In this document: positions 9,341 to 16,872 of the stretch, one piece after another
Position numbering within the stretch: the stretch's first letter is position 1
Layout of the letters: each line of letters opens with the position of its first letter
Origin: Companilactobacillus formosensis
GTDB taxonomy: Bacteria; Bacillota; Bacilli; Lactobacillales; Lactobacillaceae
Direction: 5' to 3'
Length of the DNA: 64,000 bases
NCBI RefSeq assembly: GCF_005405305.1
Contig: NZ_BJDU01000004.1
Location: 183,840-247,839 of the forward strand
Made by a program: the position numbers and the translations under genes
The notes under the pieces: model-generated
What the model was told of the DNA's origin: nothing
The model's database searches: none
What the model saw: the letters and a program-made list of their open reading frames with translations, nothing else

Positions 9341-9625
9341 TTAACCGAGTAACAAACAGTCATTAGCAACTCTGAAACCAAAGAGTTGTTGATGGCTGTT
9401 TTTATTGTTGAAGAAAACTGGCATTTCATAGTATTCCTTTTTATTGAGGAGCACTAAGAATTCCCAGTTCTTAAGACCGTGCAAGTTAGTCGCTGTCTTC
9501 AAAATTACCTCGTCATCAATAATTTCAATATCGACGACAGGTAAATTTTTATCGGAAGTTTCGACAAAGATTCGATTATTTTTTTTGAAATCATTTAACA
9601 ATAAGATTAAATCAATAGTAAGCAT
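9341..9625 (-). CDS. Small hypothetical protein
   Basis: 94 residues with no family I recognise. The protein is rich in Asp, Asn and Leu, has no signal peptide or membrane segment, and looks like a mixed alpha/beta soluble protein. GGTGG sits nine bases before the ATG. It converges on galU, and its 3' coding end also forms the galU terminator hairpin. That arrangement is unusual, but the frame is uninterrupted and the ribosome site is good. Confidence 0.55.
   Translation of the reverse strand: MLTIDLILLLNDFKKNNRIFVETSDKNLPVVDIEIIDDEVILKTATNLHGLKNWEFLVLLNKKEYYEMPVFFNNKNSHQQLFGFRVANDCLLLG
9354..9404 (+). terminator. galU terminator embedded in the opposite-strand gene
   Basis: An imperfect stem with the core AGCAACTCT/AGAGTTG and outer arms AACAG/CTGTT is followed by TTTTTA. 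It lies 14 bases past the galU stop but inside the last codons of the minus-strand gene at 9341-9625. Confidence 0.7.
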
Positions 9626-9719
9626 AAGAAATTTCCACCACTTTTATTTGTTTTTCTGGCTTAATTAAATTATTATTAAGGCTTAAGGATATTTTACCAA
9701 GTTTGAAGGGACATGAAAT

Positions 9720-10883
9720 ATGGATCCAATAGTAATTATAGACGCAAAGAGAACTGCCATCGGTAAATTCAGAGGTCAATTCGCTGATATGACTGCAGTT
9801 CAATTAGGAACACAATTAGTTTCTAAATTGTTAAAAAAGAACCATCTCGACCCCAAATTAGTTGATCAATTCATTTTTGGAAATGTTTATCAGACTGGTA
9901 TGGGACAAAATACAGCCAGACAAATTGAATTAAATGCTGGCGGACGTGTCGATGCTACAGCCATGACAATCAATCAAGTTTGTGGTTCAGGTATGAAAGC
10001 TATTTATGAAGGTGTTTCTGCTATCACAATGGGTAACGCTGATATTGTCGTTAGTGGTGGAGTCGAAAGCATGTCGAACGCTCCATTTTACGCACCAAGA
10101 ACTGGCAAGATGGAAGTTTCGCCTAAATTGTCAGATGCTTTGTTCAACGATGGTTTGAATGATGCTTTCAATCACTTGCCAATGGGTTTGACAGCTGAAA
10201 ATGTTGCTAAAAAATTCCACGTTACTAGAGAACAACAAGATGAGTTTGCTTACCAATCACATCAAAGAGCTTTTAAAGCTCAAGCTAAATTAGCTAAAGA
10301 AATTATTCCAATCGAAGTCAATGGCGAGGAAATCACCACCGACCAATCAATTCGTCCAACTACGACTTTAGAACAAATGGGCAACTTGCGAACCGTTTTT
10401 GACAAGAAGGGAACTGTTACAGCAGGTAATTCTTCACCAATCAACGATGGAGCAGCAGCTTTGATTTTGATGAGAGCTAGTCGTGCTAAAGAATTAGGCT
10501 TAGATTATGTGGCTCAAATCACAGGTTATACAGAAGTTGGTATCGACCCTAACTATATGGGCTATGCGCCTTATTATGCAATCAAAAAGTATTTCAAACG
10601 TTATCAAACAGACCTAGCTGATTACGACTTATTTGAAGTTAATGAAGCTTTTGCAGCTCAAGCAGTTGCTGTTGGTCGTGATTTAGAGATTCCAACTGAT
10701 AAATTAAATATTTACGGAGGGGCAATTGCCTTAGGTCATCCACTTGGTGCAACCGGAACGAGAATGATTGCTACTTTGATCAATTCATTACAACAAGAGA
10801 ATAAGACGACTGGTTTAGCATCACTTTGCATTGGTGGCGGCATGGGCATGGCTATGGGTGTCAAACTAAATGAAAATCTATGA
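9720..10883 (+). CDS. Acetyl-CoA C-acetyltransferase (thiolase)
   Basis: 387 residues. Catalytic residues are visible: nucleophilic Cys in NQVCGSGMKA, His in GGAIALGHPLGATGTR, and the second Cys in CIGGGMGMA. It condenses two acetyl-CoA to acetoacetyl-CoA, the first mevalonate step. In enterococci this domain is fused to HMG-CoA reductase as MvaE. Here the two are separate but overlapping genes (14 bases). GAAGGGA precedes the ATG. Confidence 0.95.
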   Translation: MDPIVIIDAKRTAIGKFRGQFADMTAVQLGTQLVSKLLKKNHLDPKLVDQFIFGNVYQTGMGQNTARQIELNAGGRVDATAMTINQVCGSGMKAIYEGVSAITMGNADIVVSGGVESMSNAPFYAPRTGKMEVSPKLSDALFNDGLNDAFNHLPMGLTAENVAKKFHVTREQQDEFAYQSHQRAFKAQAKLAKEIIPIEVNGEEITTDQSIRPTTTLEQMGNLRTVFDKKGTVTAGNSSPINDGAAALILMRASRAKELGLDYVAQITGYTEVGIDPNYMGYAPYYAIKKYFKRYQTDLADYDLFEVNEAFAAQAVAVGRDLEIPTDKLNIYGGAIALGHPLGATGTRMIATLINSLQQENKTTGLASLCIGGGMGMAMGVKLNENL

Positions 10884-12111
10884 GTTAACTCTTGAACAAA
10901 GAATCAAATACTTGCTAGAAAATGAGTATATTAATCAACGGCAAGCTGATTCGTTATTGAAACGTCAGACTATTTCAAAAGATTTAGCTGATAGTTTGAG
11001 TGAAAACCAAATCGGTAGTTTTAGTTTGCCTTATGGTTTTGCTACTGATTTTAAAGTTAATGGCAAAGATTATTTGGTGCCAATGACGATCGAAGAACCG
11101 TCAGTTATCGCTGCGGCCTCAAATGGTGCCAAAAGAATCAAGAACAGTGGTGGTTTCAAAGCTTTCCCATCTAAGCGCATCATTTATGGACAGATTGTTT
11201 TGGAAAAAATCACTGATGCTGATTTTGAACAATTGGAACAAAATAATTCGAAAATTTTTAGTTTTGCTCAAAATGCTCATCCTAGTTTACTTAAACGTGG
11301 TGGCGGCGTTGTGTCATTGAAATTCAATCGCTATGATGAATTTACAGAGGTTGAGTTAGGAATTGATACCGTCGATGCAATGGGCGCTAATATGGTCAAC
11401 ACGATCCTAGAAAAGACGGCTCATAAAATTGTTGAGTTAACTAATGATGATGTTTTGTGCAGTATTTTATCTAACAGTGGTCAAGATCAAGTTATCATTG
11501 TTGAAGCTAAAGTTGATTTTGCCCAATTAGGGACGAAAAACATGACTGGTGAGCAAGTTGCTAATAGAATCGTTCAGTTGTCCCGCTTCGCTCAAAAGTC
11601 GGTTAAACGAGCAATTACGCACAATAAAGGCATCATGAATGGAATCGATGCAGTTTTGTTGGCAACTGGAAATGATTTTCGAGCTCAAGAAGCAGCTGCT
11701 CACAGTTTTGCCTTTGAATCAGGGCAATATCAACCATTCAGCGAGTGGCATATAGAAGATGATCAATTGGTTGGAACTTTGAAGATGCCAGTTGAACTAG
11801 GTAGTGTCGGTGGTGCTATCAGAGCATTGCCAATGGCTCAATTGAGTTTAGCAATTATGAAAATCAAAAACAGTCAAGAATTGCAGTCAGTCGTTGGTGC
11901 AGTAGGTTTAGCTAATAATTTATCAGCTATTAGGGCTTTAGTTACGACAGGTATTCAGGCTGGCCACATGGGCTTACAAAGTAAATCTTTGGCAGTTTCT
12001 GCAGGAGCGGTTGGTTTAGAAATTCATGCAGTTGCTGAAAAATTGAATCAAACTAAAGATTATACAATCAAGAATGCTGAAAATATTTTGAAAGAGTTGA
12101 GAGAAAAATAA
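10870..12111 (+). CDS. mvaA: Hydroxymethylglutaryl-CoA reductase, class II
   Basis: 413 residues. Class II features are visible: the catalytic Glu in EEPSVIAAASNGAK, DAMGANMVNT, Lys and Asp in HNKGIMNGIDAVLLATGND, and the catalytic His in HMGLQSKSLAVSAG. It reduces HMG-CoA to mevalonate for isoprenoid synthesis. Its start lies inside the thiolase gene and its stop shares one base with the HMG-CoA synthase start, so the three genes form a tightly coupled operon. Confidence 0.95.
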   Translation: MKIYELTLEQRIKYLLENEYINQRQADSLLKRQTISKDLADSLSENQIGSFSLPYGFATDFKVNGKDYLVPMTIEEPSVIAAASNGAKRIKNSGGFKAFPSKRIIYGQIVLEKITDADFEQLEQNNSKIFSFAQNAHPSLLKRGGGVVSLKFNRYDEFTEVELGIDTVDAMGANMVNTILEKTAHKIVELTNDDVLCSILSNSGQDQVIIVEAKVDFAQLGTKNMTGEQVANRIVQLSRFAQKSVKRAITHNKGIMNGIDAVLLATGNDFRAQEAAAHSFAFESGQYQPFSEWHIEDDQLVGTLKMPVELGSVGGAIRALPMAQLSLAIMKIKNSQELQSVVGAVGLANNLSAIRALVTTGIQAGHMGLQSKSLAVSAGAVGLEIHAVAEKLNQTKDYTIKNAENILKELREK

Positions 12112-13265
12112 TGAATATAGGTATTGATAAAATAGGTTTTTATGTCCCAAAAGATTATATTGATATTGTTGAATTAGCTAAGAGAAGAGACGTTGATCCT
12201 AATAAATTTACAATTGGAATTGGCCAAGACAAACAAGCTGTTCCATTACCTCATCAAGATGCTGTAACAATGGCTGCTAGTTCAGCTGACAGTATTTTGA
12301 CAGATGACGATAAGAAAAATTTAGGGATGATGATTGTCGGAACTGAAAGTAGTGTCGATGAGTCTAAATCAACTGCTGCCTTTTTGATGGACTTGTTGGA
12401 TCTACCAGAAGACATTCGTGCTTATGAAATCAAACAAGCTTGTTACGGAGCTACAGCCGGATTGCAAGCTGCTTATGACTTCGTCAGTTTAAATCCTGAT
12501 AAAAAGGTTCTAGTCATCGCAACTGATATTGCTCGCTATGGTATCAAGACGCCCGGAGAAGTTACTCAAGGTGCGGGTTCAGTTGCTATGTTGATCAGTC
12601 AAAATCCCCGAGTTTTGAAGTTAAATCACCAATCAGTTTACATGACGAAAAATGTCGGCGATTTCTGGCGTCCAACGTTCTCAAAGACAGCTTTTGCTAG
12701 AGGAAAATTCTCTAATGAAGTTTACGTTAATTTCTTCCAAACTCTATGGAGTAAGTTCCAAGATAAATACTCGGTAACAGCCGATGACTTCTCAACGATG
12801 CTTTTCCACATCCCTTATACAAAGATGGGAACTAAAGCTCTACGTACGCTTGAAGGAAAAGTTTCTGATGAAAAATACGCTGAATTGACGGAACATTATC
12901 AAAATAGTGTCAAATTCAGTCGTGACGTGGGTAATCTCTATACAGGTTCACTTTATTTAGGTTTATTGTCATACCTAGTTAACGGTGCCAAAGCTAATGA
13001 AGACGTCTTGATGTTTAGTTATGGCTCAGGTGCTGTTGGTGAATTGTTCAGTGCCAAAATTCAACCAGAGTTTGAACAAGTTATCGACAAGCAAGCTTTG
13101 ATTGATATGCTAAATAATCGTCAAAAAATCAGTATCGATGAATATGAAAAAATTTACCAAATTGAATATAAAAACGACACAATTGTTGATCCATCAACTA
13201 TTAACGACAAGTTCTATTTGAGTGAAATCAAAGAAAATGAACGTATTTATAAAAAGCTAAAATAA
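12111..13265 (+). CDS. mvaS: Hydroxymethylglutaryl-CoA synthase
   Basis: 384 residues of the bacterial HMG-CoA synthase family. The catalytic Glu (GTESSVDESKS), Cys (EIKQACYGATAGL) and His (LFHIPYTKMG) are present. It joins acetoacetyl-CoA and acetyl-CoA into HMG-CoA, the substrate of the preceding reductase. There is no ordinary terminator after it. The promoter of the first non-coding RNA begins only five bases past the stop codon. Confidence 0.96.
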   Translation: MNIGIDKIGFYVPKDYIDIVELAKRRDVDPNKFTIGIGQDKQAVPLPHQDAVTMAASSADSILTDDDKKNLGMMIVGTESSVDESKSTAAFLMDLLDLPEDIRAYEIKQACYGATAGLQAAYDFVSLNPDKKVLVIATDIARYGIKTPGEVTQGAGSVAMLISQNPRVLKLNHQSVYMTKNVGDFWRPTFSKTAFARGKFSNEVYVNFFQTLWSKFQDKYSVTADDFSTMLFHIPYTKMGTKALRTLEGKVSDEKYAELTEHYQNSVKFSRDVGNLYTGSLYLGLLSYLVNGAKANEDVLMFSYGSGAVGELFSAKIQPEFEQVIDKQALIDMLNNRQKISIDEYEKIYQIEYKNDTIVDPSTINDKFYLSEIKENERIYKKLK

Positions 13266-13269
13266 AATG

Positions 13270-13298
13270 TTGTAAACGCTTTCTTAAGATGTTATATT
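13270..13298 (+). promoter_or_regulatory. Promoter of ncRNA copy 1 with overlapping cre-like site
   Basis: TTGTAA at 13270-13275, a 17-bp spacer and TATATT at 13293-13298. TGTAAACGCTTTCT at 13271-13284 matches 13 of 14 positions of the CcpA operator consensus TGNAARCGNWWWCA and covers the -35 element, a position that would repress when CcpA binds. Confidence 0.75.
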
Positions 13299-13303
13299 AA
13301 AGA

Positions 13304-13687
13304 CGTGGTAAAGATGAAGTGTCAAGAACTGTAGCCCTAAAAAGATTTTGATTCAGAAAATGTTATCGTTTTCCAGGAGATGGTAGGATTAGTCTAGAAC
13401 AAATAAAAGTTAAGGTAGTACAGTTCAACGGCATTTTAGGAACTAGCGAAAAAAGTTAACATAAGATCGACCTAATTAGTAGTAGTCGCGCAAGCTCAAT
13501 ACATAGTTCGCTAGGATCCTATAGTTGAACTAACATAAGTAGTACATATTCATATATAGTAAGATATGTTTCAGGTAGTAAGATTCATTTAAAGTTTAGA
13601 TTCATTTAACGTTGATGAAACTGCAGTAAATTTCATCTTACCACTTATATCTAACTAGGGACTTCCAACACACGGAGGTCCTTTTTT
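13304..13687 (+). ncRNA. Large structured non-coding RNA, copy 1
   Basis: About 384 nt with no supported protein frame. The 5' end GTGGTAAAGATGAA (from 13305) can pair with the 3' segment TTTCATCTTACCAC (13631-13644), closing the whole molecule. An inner helix pairs GAACTGTA with TACAGTTC. A second copy lies 235 bases downstream and shares long identical blocks, including AGTTAACATAAGATCGACCT, while intervening segments differ. It ends in a terminator hairpin. I do not recognise it as RNase P, tmRNA, SRP RNA, 6S RNA or a T-box. Confidence 0.75.
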
Positions 13688-13688
13688 A
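13658..13688 (+). terminator. Terminator of ncRNA copy 1
   Basis: GGACTTCC, a seven-base loop and GGAGGTCC are followed by a run of T residues. Confidence 0.85.
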
Positions 13689-13702
13689 GTGCAGAGGGTG
13701 GC

Positions 13703-13810
13703 GCAAGCTTGAGAATTTCCGAGCATTTTCGTAACTTTTTAAATTACCCATGGTTTCTGGTTCATATGGGTAATTTGAAAAGTGTAGAAAAGCGGAAGAA
13801 ATTAGCTTGC
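13703..13810. repeat. Long imperfect inverted repeat between the two ncRNAs
   Basis: GCAAGCT at the left end and AGCTTGC at the right, with an inner perfect arm AAATTACCCAT/ATGGGTAATTT and A/T-rich partly paired flanks, fold the 108 bp into one long hairpin. It carries no gene. It may be a small insertion element or part of the spacer RNA. No flanking target duplication is obvious. Confidence 0.5.
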
Positions 13811-13888
13811 AGAACCCGTTTAGGAGTACAATGAAACGTTACAAAAATAGGGCAAATTATATAATCCTTAACGTCTACAGCATCAAAG

Positions 13889-13917
13889 TTGTAAACGGTT
13901 ACTGAAGGTGCTATATT
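13889..13917 (+). promoter_or_regulatory. Promoter of ncRNA copy 2 with overlapping cre-like site
   Basis: TTGTAA at 13889-13894, a 17-bp spacer and TATATT at 13912-13917, the same boxes and spacing as copy 1. TGTAAACGGTTACT at 13890-13903 again matches 13 of 14 cre positions over the -35 element, although the spacer bases have otherwise diverged. Confidence 0.75.
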
Positions 13918-13922
13918 ATAGA

Positions 13923-14298
13923 TGTGGTAAAGATGAAGTGTCAGGAACTGTAGCCCTGAGTGATTTTGATTAAGAAAGTTTTATCTCTGAAGTTTGGTAA
14001 GATTAGTACAAAGCAAATGAAAGTTAGAGTCAGTACAGTTCAACGACATTTTTGGGACTAGTGCCAAAAGTTAACATAAGATCGACCTAAAAAGTAGTCG
14101 CGCAAACTCAATACATGTTGCATTAGGATCCATTAGTTGAACAATATACATGTGTTAATAAAGTAAGATATGTTGCAAGTAGTAAGATTTAGAATTTAGA
14201 TTCAATGTTTAAGTTTTAAAGTTGATGAAACTACAGTAAATTTCATCTTGCCACTTATATCTAACTGAGAACTCCCAGAGTGTGGGGGTTCTTTTTTT
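13923..14298 (+). ncRNA. Large structured non-coding RNA, copy 2
   Basis: About 376 nt, paralogous to the RNA at 13304-13687. The closing helix is kept: GTGGTAAAGATGAA from 13924 faces TTTCATCTTGCCAC at 14241-14254, where an A-to-G change relative to copy 1 turns a U-A pair into U-G. The GAACTGTA/TACAGTTC helix is also intact. Terminator stems differ in sequence between copies but both pair well. This pattern is what an RNA selected for structure shows. Function unknown. Confidence 0.75.
14269..14298 (+). terminator. Terminator of ncRNA copy 2
   Basis: GAACTCCC, a seven-base loop and GGGGGTTC are followed by seven T residues. Confidence 0.85.
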
Positions 14299-14398
14299 AT
14301 TGCTTAAATATACGAATCAGCAACCTCAAGCAATAATCATTGGTTCAAAGATAAAATTCGCCTTAGAATATGGTAAATATCAAAAGGGGTGAGTAGCG

Positions 14399-14560
14399 AT
14401 GAAAAAACTATTACGATTGGTTTTGATTATCGTTGATCTTTGCATAATGATTACTGCACCATTAGTTGTGGCAATAATTGCCTTTGTTATAGGGATGTTG
14501 TTCTTGTTTCATTACATTTTTGACTTTGAAGAAAAAGCTGAGCATACAAAAAAAGATTGA
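14399..14560 (+). CDS. 53-residue single-pass or hairpin membrane protein
   Basis: MKKLLRLVLIIVDLC followed by a second hydrophobic stretch, then a charged tail ending EKAEHTKKD. GGGGTGAG lies about eight bases before the ATG, and a terminator follows the stop directly. These signals support a real small gene of unknown function. It has no family match that I know. Small membrane proteins like this can be regulators of larger membrane complexes, but nothing here shows a partner. Confidence 0.65.
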   Translation: MKKLLRLVLIIVDLCIMITAPLVVAIIAFVIGMLFLFHYIFDFEEKAEHTKKD

Positions 14561-14589
14561 ACCCCTCACAGATTCAATCTTTTTTATTT
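14550..14589. terminator. Bidirectional terminator
   Basis: AAAGATTGAA pairs with TTCAATCTTT across a short loop, with A and T runs on the two sides. It serves the small membrane gene and the convergent secreted-protein gene. Confidence 0.85.
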
Positions 14590-14601
14590 GTCTATTTAAA
14601 T

Positions 14602-15390
14602 TTAGCCAATTACTTGAACAGTAACGTTTTGACGACCAAATTGTAATGCTTGTGAATTAGGCATGGCGATGTCTAATTGGTTAGGATTGCTGTAAGCAAA
14701 TAGTCCTGTATCATTAACAACGCGGTCATAAGTATTACCATTACCGTCAGTAATTCTCAAATGTGTACCCTTAGGGAATTTTGAAAGGTTAGCAGCAACG
14801 CCGCTGTAACCCATACTTGAACCTAAAACAGCAGGATCATAAGCTGTAGCTGACATTGTTAAAGTTTGTTTAACGTTGTCATTTGAAAGGTATTCACCAT
14901 TGATCCAACGATTTTTACCAACATCATACCAAGTAGTACCGTTAGCATCAGTTTTGCTTTCGTAAACGTGAACTGTAGAGCCACCGTTTACTGAGCCAAC
15001 ATAGTTACCATTTGGTGCATCATAGAGGTTTACGCCACCATTATTTTTAACGTACATATCTTTGTCTAGAGAAACTGCTGGAGCTTCAGTAGATAGGTCA
15101 GTAGCTGCAACCCATGTGTTTGTGGCTACTTGGTAATATGTTACGCCATTAACATTAGTAATTTTGTTTGTAATCCAAGCTGACTTATTAGCTAGACTAC
15201 GACTTGTTGTGGACATTGTATCATTTGACAATGAGTAAAGTTGCGCCCCATTGTTATTTGTAATATAGATAACACTACTAGTATCGATTGATGCAACTGC
15301 AGCATTAACAGTTTGTGTTTGTGTACTGATTCCCATTAGTGCAAGTGTTGTAACTGTTAGTATGGATGCTGCAATTTTTTTGATCTTCAT
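14602..15390 (-). CDS. Secreted protein with SLAP-like modules and a 3D (double-psi barrel) domain
   Basis: 262 residues. A signal peptide (MKIKKIAASILTVTTLALM ... VNAA) is followed by two wall-binding modules of the SLAP type, each ending in a tryptophan motif (ATNTWVAATDL, GKNRWINGEYL). The C-terminal 90 residues form a 3D domain with its three conserved Asp residues in SATAYDP, VVNDTG and LDIAMP. Such domains occur in MltA-like lytic transglycosylases and resuscitation-type wall hydrolases. It probably acts on or binds peptidoglycan outside the cell. Confidence 0.8.
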   Translation of the reverse strand: MKIKKIAASILTVTTLALMGISTQTQTVNAAVASIDTSSVIYITNNNGAQLYSLSNDTMSTTSRSLANKSAWITNKITNVNGVTYYQVATNTWVAATDLSTEAPAVSLDKDMYVKNNGGVNLYDAPNGNYVGSVNGGSTVHVYESKTDANGTTWYDVGKNRWINGEYLSNDNVKQTLTMSATAYDPAVLGSSMGYSGVAANLSKFPKGTHLRITDGNGNTYDRVVNDTGLFAYSNPNQLDIAMPNSQALQFGRQNVTVQVIG

Positions 15391-15573
15391 TATAAAATGA
15401 TTCCCCCGAATTATAAAAACTTGTATTTGTTTTTATTAATTTTTCTCAACGGAAATAATCATATAACGTCTAGACCAAGAAATGTTGAATATAACCCAAC
15501 TGTAAATTAGTTATAACTGAACTGTAAAAGGGACGTAATGGTATTGAAACACAAAATGGTCAAAAAACACTAA

Positions 15574-16053
15574 TTATTTTTTGAGATATTTTTTAATTCC
15601 TTCAAGCATGTCATCAATATTGTTGACCATCATACCATTCATTTTGATCAAACCTATTGTGTAATTGTTGATATAAGCAAAAGGATTTTCACCGATAGTC
15701 TTAACAGCCTCAAGCTTTTCAGGGTTTTCAAAACCGTGTTGACGTAGGTCAGTGTAAACACCGATAACAGGTATTTCTTTACCGAAGGCCAGACCAATTT
15801 CTGAGGCTACGCCATCGTCCATTGTGTCACCATCTAGGATAGCTACTACTAAGTCAGAAGAAAGAAGTTCTTTGTTGTCTTCTTGAGCAATTTTGATTGA
15901 ATCAGCGTAATTCATTTTGTCGTTGATGTCGCCATTTTCTTGGGGAAGGTAGACTTCGATATTGCTGTCCATTTTTCTGATCTTTTCAACTACAAATTCA
16001 TTAAACATACGGTCAGCTAAAGCAAACAATCCGTTGGCAAAATAGATTTTCAT
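15574..16053 (-). CDS. ndt: Nucleoside 2-deoxyribosyltransferase
   Basis: 159 residues, the usual length for lactobacillus enzymes. KIYFANGLFALADR is the substrate-binding N-terminus, and the catalytic Glu lies in DGVASEIGLAFG, followed by IPVIGVYTD. It swaps bases between 2'-deoxynucleosides in purine and pyrimidine salvage. I start at ATG 16053 (MKIYFANG), nine bases after AGAAGGAT. An upstream ATG at 16101 would add 16 residues not found in the family. Confidence 0.9.
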   Translation of the reverse strand: MKIYFANGLFALADRMFNEFVVEKIRKMDSNIEVYLPQENGDINDKMNYADSIKIAQEDNKELLSSDLVVAILDGDTMDDGVASEIGLAFGKEIPVIGVYTDLRQHGFENPEKLEAVKTIGENPFAYINNYTIGLIKMNGMMVNNIDDMLEGIKKYLKK

Positions 16054-16140
16054 TATTATAAAATCCTTCTTTCTTTTATTTGTTCTGTAATAGTTTAGCA
16101 TGGATAAATAGATAAAAGATATTTAGTTTGGTGAAAATAT

Positions 16141-16191
16141 TCCGTCGTCCACAAAAATCCTGTGATTGGTCTTTCACGTAAGCGATAAATC
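16141..16191 (+). repeat. Left part of an interrupted palindromic repeat (family A)
   Basis: TCCGTCGTCCACAAAAATCC and the later GTAAGCGATAAATC match the intact copy at 36081-36253. The copy is split by the 314-bp element that begins at 16192, and its other part resumes at 16506. Confidence 0.6.
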
Positions 16192-16505
16192 GGTTCTTAT
16201 TATAGTTTGGTTATATAAAAATGCAGAGAAGTTCCATTTTCAATGTATTAGTTGTATGTAAGTTTATTTTTTGAATTAAACAAAGTAAATAATGAAACTA
16301 GGATCTAGTCTGGAGCACAAGCCCTGTGATGGCTCAGCCGCCACATTATTCTTAGCAACTTGTTGCTTAGAATAAGACCAATCTTGAAGACTTTGCCCGG
16401 TTTTGGGCTTAGCAAAGGCTCCAAGTTGCGTCGGCAGCGTTCCAGCCAATCACAGGGCTTGTGTGGAAGACGGCAATTAACACTAACCAACTTTTAGTAA
16501 GAACC
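16192..16505. mobile_element. 314-bp non-autonomous (MITE-like) element
   Basis: The ends are inverted repeats: GGTTCTTA at the left and TAAGAACC at the right, extending to about 22 bp with four mismatches. It is flanked by an 8-bp near-duplicate of the target, GATAAATC at 16184-16191 and AATAAATC at 16506-16513 (7 of 8), and it interrupts a repeat whose intact form is seen at 36081-36253. No transposase gene fits inside. The GG-starting ends and 8-bp duplication resemble ISL3-family elements, which is an inference. Its interior carries a family-B repeat. Confidence 0.65.
16306..16475 (-). repeat. Family-B palindromic repeat inside the MITE-like element
   Basis: It runs from TAGTCTGGAG to GAAGACGGCA with nested arms GCCCTGTGAT/ATCACAGGGC and the hairpin tip TTAGCAACTTGTTGCTTA. 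The central block TTGAAGACTTTGCCCGG is identical in the copy at 36426-36596. Confidence 0.7.
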
Positions 16506-16564
16506 AATAAATCGCAAAGTGAAATTTGCCGGCTGAGCCATCACAGAATTTTTGCTCCCGACTA
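16506..16564 (+). repeat. Right part of the interrupted family-A repeat
   Basis: ATAAATCGCAAAG through TCACAGAATTTT to GCTCCCGACTAA continues the repeat begun at 16141 and matches the right half of the copy at 36081-36253. Confidence 0.6.
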
Positions 16565-16574
16565 AACTGTTTTT

Positions 16575-16828
16575 ATTTGAATGTTGAATACATTATTTTA
16601 ATAGTGAAACATACGCAATATACCATTTTTTGTAAAATGAAATATTCCAATATTTAATAGAAAGTTTTACTAAAATAGAAATTTTAAATAACCAATTTGT
16701 ATATACAATTTACCTGTGAGATTCAAAAGCACAAGAATCCGATTTGTTCTAGTTTCCACCAGGGGGACGGGGTCGGATTTGAGGGCTGTGGTTTTGGATC
16801 CTACTACCTCACTTCTCAACAATATATG
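16575..16828. other. Gene-free spacer
   Basis: No supported gene. The only structure I see is AATCCGA at 16736-16742 facing TCGGATT at about 16773, which encloses a locally GC-rich stretch with runs of G. It resembles no tRNA or riboswitch I know. Confidence 0.4.
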
Positions 16829-16868
16829 AAAAAAGGTCGCAGAAATTTTTCTGCGGCCTTTTTGATTA
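16829..16868 (-). terminator. Terminator of the bcaT gene
   Basis: Read on the minus strand, GGCCGCAGAAA and TTTCTGCGACC form a stem followed by six T residues, just beyond the bcaT stop at 16873. Confidence 0.85.
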
Positions 16869-16872
16869 GTTA

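Noticed and set aside
13314..13334. A tiny frame reading MKCQEL at the start of both ncRNAs, with a synonymous CAA/CAG difference.
   Set aside because: No ribosome site lies ahead of it and the bases take part in the closing and inner helices, so the difference is explained as well by structure. Six codons are too few for a test.
16736..16790. GC-rich patch with AATCCGA/TCGGATT arms, tRNA-like at first sight.
   Set aside because: No T-loop, anticodon stem or acceptor pairing could be built, so it is not reported as an RNA gene.
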